A DNA stretch of 20,983 bases from Jaapia argillacea MUCL 33604 (Eukaryota; Basidiomycota; Agaricomycetes; Jaapiales; Jaapiaceae), in the NCBI GenBank assembly GCA_000697665.1, contig KL197740.1, positions 158,705 through 179,687 on the forward strand, read 5' to 3'. Below the pieces are notes generated by a model that did not search any database, was not told where the DNA came from, and saw only the letters and a list, made by a program, of their open reading frames with translations. A program made the position numbers and the translations under genes. Shown piece by piece: positions 1-8,174 of the stretch (the stretch's first letter is position 1; the number at the start of each line of letters is the position of its first letter).

Positions 1-910
1 CCATCAATACAGGCCCAGGAAAATTGGAATAAACTCTGCTAGGGTAGGGAGGGTAGTTGGGGGTGGCTGTCAGATCACATGACCATCCTAAATGGTAAAA
101 CCATCAATACAGGCCCAGGAAAATGGAGGAAAAATCGAGAAAAATCGGAATAAATTCTACTGGGGTAGGGTAGGGTGTTTAGTACCATTTAATACATCAT
201 ATGGCCTTACTAAAGGGAAACCCAATGAGGGCAAAAATATGGAAAAATGAGGAAAATATTATTCTGATCTAGTGGTGGTTGCTATGGTAGTTGCTTATGT
301 AAGCACCCATTGTTTGTAACTTATGCCTTTGTATATATAAATAGCCCAGACATCTTAGAGAATTCTGAAATAGTGGCACCTCATTTGGTTGTTATGGAGA
401 CATTGTTACTTACTATATATGGTAGACACACATTCAAGATAGTCTATAATTGTAGAATTTGCTTGTTGCCCCCCTATGGAGTACAGACATAAAAATTACT
501 AAATTTGGAAGTTTATATAATATGGGTGTCAATGGATAGCCTGGAGGTAGGAGAACCTGAATATATCACCACCTTACTAATAGCATCATTACTTGACCTG
601 CTACAAGCCAAACAAAATGCAAAAGTGTCCTGTTTTTAAATCATTTTGTGTTTTGCCAGAGGTACAGTGTGCCAAATAAGGTAAGGGTGCCCATTCTAGG
701 ATCTCCCAAATAGGGGCTACAATCCTAGATACTTACATTAGCATTCCCATGACTTTCATTTTTCACCGAGATAATCACCAAAAGGCAGAAATCACTGGTT
801 TGGTTGATGGTTGGATGTCTTAGTGAAGTGGGATGACCCATTTTATATGCTGGGAGGTGGGGGCCACAATCTCAGATATTTATATCAGCCCTTTCAACAA
901 CTTCACTTTT
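1..910. repeat. Left arm of a large imperfect inverted repeat
   Basis: This stretch is the reverse complement, by eye around 90% identical, of 1515-2447. Position 1 matches about 2447, and the inner end is an 11-bp match (900-910 with 1515-1525). The window begins inside the arm, so its outer end is missing. The arm is AT-rich and holds a 60-codon open frame at 310-492 that is mirrored in the other arm. Differences between the mirrored frames are mostly amino-acid changing, so I do not call it a gene. It may be one half of a foldback element or one of two head-to-head copies of a non-autonomous transposon. No transposase is visible. Confidence 0.9.
92..104. repeat. 13-bp palindrome inside the arm-end repeat unit
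   Basis: ATGGT-AAA-ACCAT is a short perfect inverted repeat. The same palindrome recurs in the right arm at about 2325-2337 and 2443-2455. It marks each copy of the terminal unit together with a nearby TCACATGA/TCATGTGA box (75-82, 2346-2353, 2467-2474). Confidence 0.7.
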
Positions 911-1514
911 CCAGAAACACCAAGATCACTCACAGATATATTTTTTGCTGGGTGCTCGGAGGAGGTGAGTCAATGATGACAGTGTTCTCAGACATCTTTC
1001 ACATATATCCTTGACTTCAGATAGTTGGTTTGGGGTGTGTGTTGCAATTCTGTAAGATACTTAGCCCTAAACATTGAAACATTGTCAATGGACTGATTTC
1101 AAAAGGACTGAATCTCACTCAAAGGGACTGAATTTCACTCAAGAATACTGAATCCCACTCAAAAAGACTGAAACTCAGTCCAAATGATTAAGATCTCTCT
1201 CAAACAGATTAGTCTGCTTACCATAATTCCAGGGATAATTTGAAGATACTATGTGGCCTGGATGTTACAGGTAAAGAATAAACTGAGCATGGTCATATTC
1301 CAAGAAACATTGGTGGAAACCCATCTTTACAGTCATCTCAAAGCAACAATCTGGAGCCATGGATGGATCTATATGAGGGATATCCGAGATCACCAAGATA
1401 TCTGAGACCTCCTTCTGCACTATTATACCTTCTTTGAGGGTATGACAAATCAAGATTTGTAGTCACTGTTGATTTTAGTAACATAAATTGGTGAGTCAGC
1501 TTGTCATGTCCAGT
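911..1514. other. Spacer between the palindrome arms, no gene seen
   Basis: This 604-bp stretch does not pair with itself beyond short matches. It has only short open frames (for example 1265-1453 minus) without recognisable motifs, and it contains a decayed 20-bp tandem repeat at 1091-1185. I see no transposase or RNA gene. Confidence 0.6.
1091..1185. repeat. Degenerate 20-bp minisatellite
   Basis: Four 20-bp units begin at 1106, 1126, 1146 and 1166, and a partial unit lies at 1091-1105. The consensus is close to GACTGAATCTCACTCAAAAG. Units differ by 2 to 5 bases, so this is an old array. It lies near the middle of the palindrome spacer. Confidence 0.85.
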
Positions 1515-2447
1515 AAAAGTGAAGTCGTGAAAATGGTTGATGTAAGTATCTGAGATTGTAGCCCCCACCTCCCAGCATCTAAAATGACTCATTCCACTTC
1601 ACTAAGACATCCGACCATCAACCAAACCAGTGATTTCTGCCTTTTGGTGAGTATTTTGGTGAAAAATGAAAGTTATGGGAATGCTGATGTAAGTATCTAG
1701 GATTGTAGCCCCTATTCAGGAGATCCTAGAATGGGCACCCTTGCCTCATTTGGCACACTGTACCTTTGGCAAAACACAAAACAATCTTAAAACAGGACAC
1801 TTTTGCATTTTGTTTGGCTTGTAGCAGGTCAAGGAATGATGCTATTAGTAAGGCAGTGATATATTCAGGTTCTCCTACCTTCCGGCTATCCATTGACACC
1901 CATATTACATAAACTTTCAAATTTAGTAATTGTTATGTCTGTACTCTATACAGGGGCAACAAGCAAATTCTAGAATTATAGACTATCTTGAATGTATGTC
2001 TACCATATATAGTAAGTAACAATATCTCCATAGCAACCAAATGAGGTGCCACTATTCCAGAATTCTCTGAGATGTCTGAGCTATTTATATATATAAAGTC
2101 ATAAGTTACAAAAAATGAGTGCTTACATAAGCAACTACCATAGTAACCACCACTTTGGTCAGAATAATATTTTCCTGATTTTTCCATATTTTTCCTGCCC
2201 TCATTGGTTTTCTCTTTAGTAAGGCTGTATGATGTATTAAACAGTACTAAATACCCTACCCTACCCTAGTAGAATTTATTCCGATTTTTCTCGATTTTTC
2301 CTCCATTTTCCTGGCCTGTATTGATGGTTTTACCATTTAAGATGGTCATGTGATCTGACAACCACCCCTAACCACCCTTCCTACCCTAGCAGAATTGATT
2401 CTGATTTTTCCTGATTTTCCCCACATTTTTCCAGGTCCAATTGATGG
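1515..2447. repeat. Right arm of the large imperfect inverted repeat
   Basis: This is the reverse-complement partner of 1-910. Identity is high through the AT-rich body, for example the CTACAATCCTAGATACTTAC-type stretch near 718-737 and its counterpart near 1690-1709. Small indels and scattered substitutions show that the arms have diverged. The homologous unit continues past 2447 to about 2560, which corresponds to sequence before base 1 of the window. Confidence 0.9.
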
Positions 2448-2550
2448 TTTTACCATTTTGGGAAGGTCATGTGACCTGCCAAACAGCACCAAATCCTCTG
2501 CCTACCCTAGTGCAATTTATTTCGATTTTTCCTGATTTTTAGTGATTTAT
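2261..2550. repeat. About 120-bp tandem repeat at the outer end of the right arm
   Basis: CTACCCTAG starts at 2261, 2381 and 2502, giving periods of 120 and 121 bp. Each occurrence is followed by an AATTTATTCCGATTTTTC-like stretch; the first two units then carry ATGGTTTTACCAT and TCATGTGA. At least 2.3 units are present. The left arm shows the same arrangement with CTAGGGTAG-like motifs at 39 and 150, a period of 111. Units diverge by roughly a fifth. Confidence 0.8.
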
Positions 2551-2625
2551 TCCACTCTTTTATTCCGCTTTTTCAGCTATTTACCATTTTAGGTAGCTAG
2601 CTATATATGGACATCCCCTGAGTCT

Positions 2626-2675
2626 GGTCCACATGGTCCACATGGTCCCAGTAGGTCCCAGCAGGTCCTGGCTGG
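2626..2675. repeat. Short tandem repeat of GGTCCACAT / GGTCCCAG-type units
   Basis: Two exact 9-bp GGTCCACAT units are followed by related GGTCCCAGTA, GGTCCCAGCA and GGTCCTGGCT units. The stretch is richer in GC than the palindrome on its left. The rest of 2560-2747 has no gene I can see. Confidence 0.65.
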
Positions 2676-2747
2676 CCAAGCTATGCTGCTGCCTGTGGAC
2701 CTGGGACTTATTGCAATAGATTTGCTGGGGTTTGTTGCAACACACTC

Positions 2748-3176
2748 CTAGCCATTTGCTGGTATAATTGCAATTATATTACAACAGCGGCTGAAGATGG
2801 GATGATCTTCGATAAGCTGCAAAATGAACTGAAATGAGCCTGGTGTGACCCGAAGCATCTGAACGAAGCAATGATGATCTGCAGGGCTCTTGGCAAAGTC
2901 CCAAGCCAATTGAAGTGTGGGGTTTTTGAGCACCGGGGCACGTCCACGCAGATAATGGGTCTGTGCAATGAGCTGCACAATGTTGAGGTCAATTTGAAGT
3001 TGCTTGACAGTGAGGGTGTAGGTTTTGGGGGGTAAGACAATATGTCAGATTATACTATAGAAAGCATACACCCGTAGGACTTTCTTGCAGTAAGATACAT
3101 GCACCATCTCGTTGTAGAGGGGAGGATAACAAAGAAAATATTCGATGTGGTCCTGGATGTGTCGACTCATGTGCAT
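2748..3176 (-). pseudogene. Fragment of a Harbinger-like (PIF/ISL2EU-type) transposase, N-terminal part
   Basis: The minus-strand frame open from about 3030 to 2748 reads coherently and contains LRVTPGSFQFILQLIEDHPIF. That resembles the segment just before the nuclease domain in fungal Harbinger-type DDE proteins, where a residue run like 'LR(V)xPxxFxxLxxxIExHPIF' is typical. A further coding-like stretch opens with ATG at 3174-3176 and reads MHMSRHIQDHIEYF before a TGA near 3050. The two parts are separated by a stop, or possibly by a small intron. The DDE catalytic domain that should follow is absent; the frame ends in unrelated sequence near the palindrome. In the family these proteins cut DNA for cut-and-paste transposition, but this piece cannot. 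The family call rests on motif memory. Confidence 0.55.
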
Positions 3177-3199
3177 GAGACAAACAGATTACGAGCATC

Positions 3200-3504
3200 T
3201 GGATTATCATACACAAAAAGTGGGGCGCTCAGACGCAGCTGTAATTAGCTGGCAGATTATTGTAGAATCTGCTGACATAATTTTTTCTCAGAATCCACCA
3301 TAATCCACTTGGATTTGGGGAGTGAATGGCCCTACTGGCGTTTGCATTAAAGTGGTACAAGCTTATATACTACATGGTTAGCCTAATAATAGTCTGATGG
3401 TGCAATAAGGCGCCATAAGAGTCAGAAGAGTCTTTAATGCTACAGGCTGGAATAGTGAAGAATGTTCTGTGAGTCATGTGAGCATAAGTAAAAAGAATGT
3501 GACA
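3200..3504 (-). mobile_element. Partial 3' LTR of Gypsy-A
   Basis: Read on the minus strand, the LTR starts with TGTCACATTC at 3504, directly after a purine-rich tract. A TATATAAGC box at 3369-3361 lies about 135 nt into it, as expected for U3. The inner end near 3200 is my estimate: I could not find the terminal CA or a target duplication, and the 5' LTR is outside the window. Two small hairpins lie inside it: AATCC-ACTT-GGATT at 3302-3315 and a GCAGATT/AATCTGC stem near 3251-3271. Confidence 0.55.
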
Positions 3505-3521
3505 TTACCCTCTTCTCAAGG
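3505..3521 (-). other. Polypurine tract of Gypsy-A
   Basis: On the minus strand CTTGAGAAGAGGGTAA lies immediately upstream of the TGTCA that opens the LTR, and 10 bases past the gag-pol stop. The purine run GAGAAGAGGG is the expected RNase H-resistant primer for plus-strand DNA synthesis. Confidence 0.6.
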
Positions 3522-3530
3522 TCCATGTCC

Positions 3531-4086
3531 TCATGGATCGTTGTTACAATCCAAGATATCAACTGGAAGCACATGAACCTGTAAAGAGCGTAAAATCAGA
3601 TGTTCAGGCAGTCTGTAGACCGGATGTTCTGAATGGAACTTCTTCATTAAGTCCTCCTGCTGTTCTTTCATGAACTTCCAATCCATCCATTGGTTGTCCC
3701 CAGAAGGTTGTCCTTTCCACTTGACCATATATTGAATACTACCATTATGTTCATGATACTGGGTCAAAGCTTCAATCTCCTGTTCTGAGCCATCACTGAC
3801 AATTGTGGGAGGAGGGAGAGGTTTCTTCTGGGTGCTGTATTCGCCTTTCCTGAAAGGACAGAAGTAGGCTTTGTTGAAGATGGGTGGATACATCATTTTC
3901 TCCATTCGATGGGAATGGCAAGTTCATAAGCAGATCCATGTTGTTGTATGATTTTAAAGGGGCCATATCATTTATCATCCAATTTCTTCATCGAACAATC
4001 TGTTGTAATATTTGTTGCTTCCAACCAGACCATGTTGCCAACCTTGAAGTGGTACAAGTCGGACTTCTTTCAATCGTAATAGAGTT
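3531..4086 (-). pseudogene. Gypsy-A integrase C-terminal region and chromodomain
   Basis: This is the end of the Gypsy-A polyprotein. A stretch ending FKVGNMVWLEATNI and then YGPFKII is the conserved GPY/F module after the integrase core. It is followed by a chromodomain: IEALTQYHEHNGSIQYMVKWKGQPSGDNQWMDW, with the Y...W...W positions expected of the aromatic cage. In chromoviruses this domain is thought to steer integration to methylated-histone chromatin. Two internal stops, at 4070-4072 and 3968-3970, are both TGA. The second sits in K-stop-YGPF, where the family has K-R-YGPF. The frame closes with TGA at 3531-3533. It is non-functional as it stands. Confidence 0.85.
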
Positions 4087-4746
4087 TCATTTGCTCTTGT
4101 GCTTTGGCCATTGCTGCCTTGGCGTCATCCCAAGTTTGGCACATGTGATTGTGGAAGTCCTGAACAGACTCGTTATTTGCTTTTCTCCAATAATTGACTC
4201 CAGTCCATGGATGTCAGCCATATAATAAATAGAAAGGAGAGTAACCCATAGTGAAGTGTGGTATATTATTATATGCGAATTCAGCCTGGGAGATCCAATT
4301 GTACCAATCATCCTGATGGTGATTAATGAAGATATGGAGGTATAGTTCGATCTCTTGATTTACATGTTCAGTCAGACCATTGGTTTGTGGATGATAGGTG
4401 GTTGAGGGATTCATACTGATTCCCATAAGGCTGTGAAGCTCTTTCATGAAGTTCGACATGAACTGAGTTCCTTGATCGCTGATGACTTTTCAGGGATATC
4501 CAAATTCACACCACCATCTATTGCAGAAGAGTCGGGTGACTCCTTGTGCAGATAATTCTGTAGTGATAGGGAGGAGTCATATGTTCTTTACTAGGTGATC
4601 GGTAATGATGAGAAGAGTGTTACATCCCTTGGACATGGGTAATGAACCAATCATATCAATTCCGATTATTTCTCCAGGTGAATCCAGTATTTGGTTTGGG
4701 TGTAAGGGAGTGTGTATAGCATCTCAATGAGGTTTTGTGTTGTCAA
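4087..4746 (-). pseudogene. Gypsy-A integrase catalytic core (3' part)
   Basis: Read on the minus strand, this is the RNase-H-fold integrase core. The first Asp lies in IGIDMIGSLP, the second in VISDQGTQFM, and the Glu in TEHVNQEIELY, with the usual TTYHPQTNG before it. The core is broken by TGA codons at 4724-4726, 4577-4579, 4490-4492 and 4214-4216. The stop at 4490-4492 falls in YP-stop-KVISD, where relatives have Arg or Lys. SDRG-type arginine has become Gln in SDQG. The 5' part of integrase lies beyond the solo LTR at 4752-5737. In an intact element this enzyme would join the cDNA ends to host DNA. Confidence 0.88.
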
Positions 4747-4751
4747 GCACG
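4747..4751. repeat. Target site duplication, left copy (GCACG)
   Basis: This 5-bp repeat flanks the solo LTR and differs from the right copy only in the last base, which lies in a CpG. Confidence 0.65.
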
Positions 4752-5737
4752 TGAAGTGAGCTTGTGAGTCCTGAGTCAAACTCTCAAACTATTCATGCGC
4801 TGCTCCAGGTCAGTCTTTAGACCAGGAGACTTAGAATTCAGGGGCAATTATGATTCTCGGATACTGATGTGGTGATTATTGATCCCAGGAGGCTTCTGAT
4901 GATCAAATCGAAGCTTCTATTGATAATCTCGAGTGTACTGTGTGCTACTGGGTGATTTCTGGTATGAATATGAGTGGTTTTGGGTGGTTTTCTGCCGCTG
5001 GCAGTGGGTAGGAATTGTAGGTGGAAGCTGGTGGTGAATTAGGTGGTTTATCTGTACTCTACTACATTCTTTAAATACTTTACAAAGGAACTGTGGAATA
5101 AATACAACAAAATAGTCCGAAATTCTGAATAAATATTCTTGTCCAATGGAAGGCCTTGGTAGGGAGAAAAGTTCAGTTCTAGGTATAGCGGCAGTGAGAT
5201 GCATAGGTTTCTGCAGCATGAATGTAGCCTTGGCATAGCTGTGACATAGCCACAGTGGCAGTCCTCTGGGTGTTGGAGTGATCTGGGTCTGATTGTCTGA
5301 TATGATGGGGCTAGGTCCACTTTGGCCATGTGGGATTTGATGTAGACTTGTCACTTGTTGCTTTGTCATTTGTGACACATTACACTGCATCTTCTTCTAG
5401 TGTGGTTGGAAAATCCTCACATTTGTGGGAGACAGGTGCAGGATGATATATGCAACTAGTATGCGACCAGGTTTTGCTGTGGACTATAGTTACTGGTTAC
5501 ATTGGATTCTGGTAGGCGACTAAAGGGGTTTGAGGATGGCTGGTATCCATATATATATGATGCACACAAGGGGGACATGGTATGGCGATAAGAGGAAGAG
5601 AGGCGTATACGGTTATTGTCCAATGGTCAAGCGTAAGGAAAAAGGGAGGGGGAAGAGGTCTGATAGAGAGTGCAGCAACAAATCTTGACAGGATAAAAAA
5701 CATATGTTCAGCCATGGGACCATTGGGTTGCCTGACA
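4752..5737 (-). mobile_element. Solo LTR of a second LTR-retrotransposon family, inserted in Gypsy-A integrase
   Basis: Gypsy-A coding sequence stops at CVDCQCA (zinc-binding end, about 5738) and resumes at NTKPH (about 4738). Between them lie 986 bp starting TGTCAGGC and ending ACTTCA on the minus strand. Flanks are GCACG (4747-4751) and GCACA (5738-5742), a 5-bp duplication differing by one G/A. TG...CA ends plus a 5-bp duplication are the LTR signature, and no gag or pol lies inside, so it is a solo LTR left by LTR-LTR recombination. A TATTTAAA box lies at 5077-5070 on the minus strand. Open frames inside it (4917-5390, 5048-5329) show no motif. Joining the flanks leaves a one-base frame offset, which may be later decay. 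The orientation is inferred from the TGTCA start. Confidence 0.75.
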
Positions 5738-5742
5738 GCACA
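5738..5742. repeat. Target site duplication, right copy (GCACA)
   Basis: This is the right-hand partner of the duplication at 4747-4751. The G/A mismatch fits CpG decay after insertion. Confidence 0.65.
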
Positions 5743-6137
5743 TTGACAATCAACACATCCTTTGACATATCTCTTTACGTTGTACTGGATTGTGGGCCAC
5801 CAATAATCTCGTGTGATCAATTGTTAGGTTTTGGTGGCACCAGGATGTCCTGCTTCAGGTACATCATGATGATGTTGAATTATCTCTTCACAAATCATCG
5901 GGTCTTTTGGAATGTATATGTGATCTTTCCACTCTATTATTTCGTCATGCTCTTCGAAGCCTGCCTTCTTTGTTTGAAGAGCAATCTCCACCAAGTTATC
6001 AGTTTTCCTTCTAGCGTGCTTTATCATTCCCAGGATGGCCGTATCACTTCCTTCAAACACAACCTTGTTTGATCTCATCCAATGTTGCAGCCAATGGGGT
6101 TTCAGCATTGTAATGTTGTTGCTATCATTTTCTTGTC
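5738..6137 (-). pseudogene. Gypsy-A integrase N-terminal zinc-binding region
   Basis: The minus-strand frame contains IQHHHDVPEAGHPGATKT and, after a TAA at 5824-5826, ITRDYWWPTIQYNVKRYVKGCVDCQ. Together these give the H-H-C-C zinc-binding domain of Ty3/Gypsy integrases (two His, then CxxC). The TAA is one of very few non-TGA stops in this element. Coding sequence ends abruptly at the solo LTR border. A linker between RNase H and the His residues has no recognisable motif. Confidence 0.82.
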
Positions 6138-6717
6138 CATCACTATGATCTTGACAATGAGACAACAAGTTGGCTTTGGTGTTTTTCTTGCCGACTTTGT
6201 GTTGTAGTGTGAAATGATATTCAGCTAATTCCATGTACCAATGTGCTTGTCTTTGGTTGAGTTTCTGAGGTGAGCGGAAGTAGGTGAGGTTTTGATGATC
6301 AGTAAGAACCTCAAATTCTTGTTCTGCTCCAAGAAGGCAGTGACGCCATTCCCTGAGGGCTTTCATTATTGCTAGCATTTCTTTGTTGTAAATTTCATAA
6401 TTTTGTTCAGCGTCGTTCATGGACTTGGACATGAAGGCGATCAGGACCCATTTTCCATCTTGATGCTGAGAGAGCACAGCTCCTACAGCATAGTTGGAAG
6501 CATCTGTTTCCACATGATACTTGTTGGTGTTACTGGGATGATGAAGGACAGGCATAGATGTGATCGCCATTTTAAGCTTCTCAAAAGCTTGCTGTTGACT
6601 ATCAGTCCAGTGAAAGTCAGTCTTGCCAGTGAGATCATTTAGGGGTCGTGTGATCTCACTAAACCCTTTGATGAATTGTTGGTAGAAGTTGCAGAATCCA
6701 AGAAAAGATTGGATGTC
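6138..6717 (-). pseudogene. Gypsy-A RNase H
   Basis: The sequence KYHVETDASNYAVGAVLSQ gives the first catalytic Asp, EIYNKEMLAIMKAL the Glu, and LTDHQNLTYF the next Asp. The last acidic site, normally an Asp in a KADLLSR-like motif, reads KANLLSH here, so it is Asn, and the following Arg is His. The domain would degrade RNA in RNA:DNA hybrids during reverse transcription. The connection segment IQSFLGFCNFYQQFIKGFS upstream follows an internal TGA at 6718-6720 in KSK-stop-DIQ. QQ in NFYQQFI replaces the usual RR, in line with CpG decay. Confidence 0.85.
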
Positions 6718-7594
6718 TCATTTGGACTTCGGCAAGGGCCATCCAAGTAATCCTTGAACTTTGACTGGATCAAGAGAGAGTTGTCCTGTGGACACAATAT
6801 GTCCTAGGTATTCCACAATTTCCTTCTCAAATTCGTACTTCTCTGGTTTGAGGTATAATTTATGTTGTTGAAGTACTTCCAGGACCTGTCTGGTGACTCG
6901 ACAATTATCCTCCAGGGTTTTGGTGAATGTCAATATATCGTCCATATAGATAATGACGTGACCGTCGTTGATTAATTCATGAAAGATTTTGTTCATCATG
7001 GTTTGAAATGTGGCAGGCAAATTGGTTAATCTGAAGAACATGACCAGAGGTTCAAATAAGCCTCAATTAGTCCTAAAGGCAGCCTTCCATTCGTCTCCTT
7101 CCTTGATGCAGATGTTATTATATCCCCAGCAAACAGCAAGTTTTGTGAAGTATTTGGTGTCCTTTAGCTTATCAAACAATTCTCCAATGAGTGGAAGGGG
7201 ATAATGATTCTTGATTGTCATCTCATTGAGTTTACGGTAATCCTGTACCGGTCGTAGTTATCCATCCCTTCTTTTTGACAAAGAAGAAGGGTGAGGCAAT
7301 AGGCGATTTGGAAGGTCTGATGCATCCAGTTTTCAAATTTTCTTCCAGGAATTTGTCTAGTTCCTTTTGTTCGCCTGGCAAAAGTGGGTATAGTTTACAG
7401 TTGGTAGGTGTTGAACCCGGTTTCAGTTCTATGGTATAATCCCAGATCTGTGAGTCAGGAGTATTTTCGAAATCCTCCTTGGTGAAAACGTCTGTGAAGT
7501 CATGGAATTGTGGAGATACAATCTTGGTCCAGTGCTTCTTTTCGTGTTTTGCTTCTGCATTGATAGCCAGTTGCGTCGACAATGTGCCGGTGGC
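6718..7594 (-). pseudogene. Gypsy-A reverse transcriptase
   Basis: The segment 7582-7232 covers the pre-RT linker and the first RT motif (ELDKFLEENLKTGCIRPSKSPIASPFFFVKKK). A one-base frame change then follows near 7255 into [20 protein letters not shown]. The motif normally reading LD(V)RWGYNNIR reads [11 protein letters not shown]: the first catalytic Asp is Ala and two arginines are Cys. A TGA at 7063-7065 falls in AAFRTN-stop-GLFEP, where relatives have Arg. The second catalytic motif, YMDDI, is intact in 7041-6718. Loss of the Asp alone should abolish polymerase activity. The element belongs to a Ty3/Gypsy chromovirus group common in basidiomycetes (from memory). Confidence 0.92.
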
Positions 7595-8174
7595 TCATGC
7601 AAGAGCAGGATCAAAATGAGTTATGAAGACTCTATCCCCCCTCCTAACGTGAGATTCCAGATCACCACCATCGTCATCAGGAAAATCAATGTCATCTAAC
7701 CCTAGTGAATGACCAACATCCACCCAATGAAGGAGGGCAGGCGTAACCCCACAAACTGAAGGGCAACAACTAAAAATGAGTGCATTATCAACCCAGTTGA
7801 TATCAGGGTTATGCTTGGTCAACCAATCATAACCAATAAAAATATTATGGCAAGCCAGCATCGTGACACAGAGAGAAATCAACTCTGTGTGTCCAAACAT
7901 CTCCAACTCGACTTGGCAATAGCGAGTAATAGACGTTGAATTGGCGAGTGCCGTTGGTGTTGTAAACTGCCGCAGGCCTAGCAAATTTGATGGTATCCAG
8001 GCCAAGCTTGTTGACGTACTTAGCATCGATAGCTGAGAAAGTACATCCTGAGCCAATCAGGGCTTTCTCTGAGAAGACCTCTTGGGTCTGGAGATTCTTG
8101 ATTTGTACATCAACATCCAACTTGAATCCCTAATTCTTGGTGGTTTTATGAATCCAACAATACTTGCAAGGTTC
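7595..8174 (-). pseudogene. Gypsy-A aspartic protease region
   Basis: The frame contains FSEKALIGSGCTFSAIDAKYVNKLGL. The family motif there is L-I-D-S-G-C-T, so the catalytic Asp is Gly. A frame change near 7950 leads into ITRYCQVELEMFGHTELISL, then FIGYDWLTKHNPDINW, the typical retropepsin C-terminal flap of this group. Internal stops are a TAG at 8130-8132 and a TGA at 7595-7597 (DPALA-stop-ATGT). Upstream, EPCKYCWIHK may be a small Cys-containing segment. The protease would process the polyprotein but is dead here. Confidence 0.82.

Noticed and set aside
310-492. A 60-codon frame conserved in both palindrome arms (310-492 plus and 1933-2187 minus)
   Set aside because: The copies are the same DNA in inverted repeat. 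Differences between them are mostly amino-acid changing (Ala/Asp, Pro/Ser, Gly/Arg), which does not indicate a selected protein.
1-2560. The palindrome as a replication origin, centromere or telomere
   Set aside because: No telomere repeat array is seen, and CTACCCTAG occurs only as part of a 120-bp unit. Transposon origin explains the structure better.
4087-4311. A 74-codon minus-strand frame overlapping the integrase end
   Set aside because: It is a shadow: the integrase reading continues through the TGA at 4214-4216 in another frame.
4917-5390. A 157-codon minus-strand frame inside the solo LTR
   Set aside because: It lies wholly inside an LTR, has low-complexity His/Gln/Pro composition and no motif.
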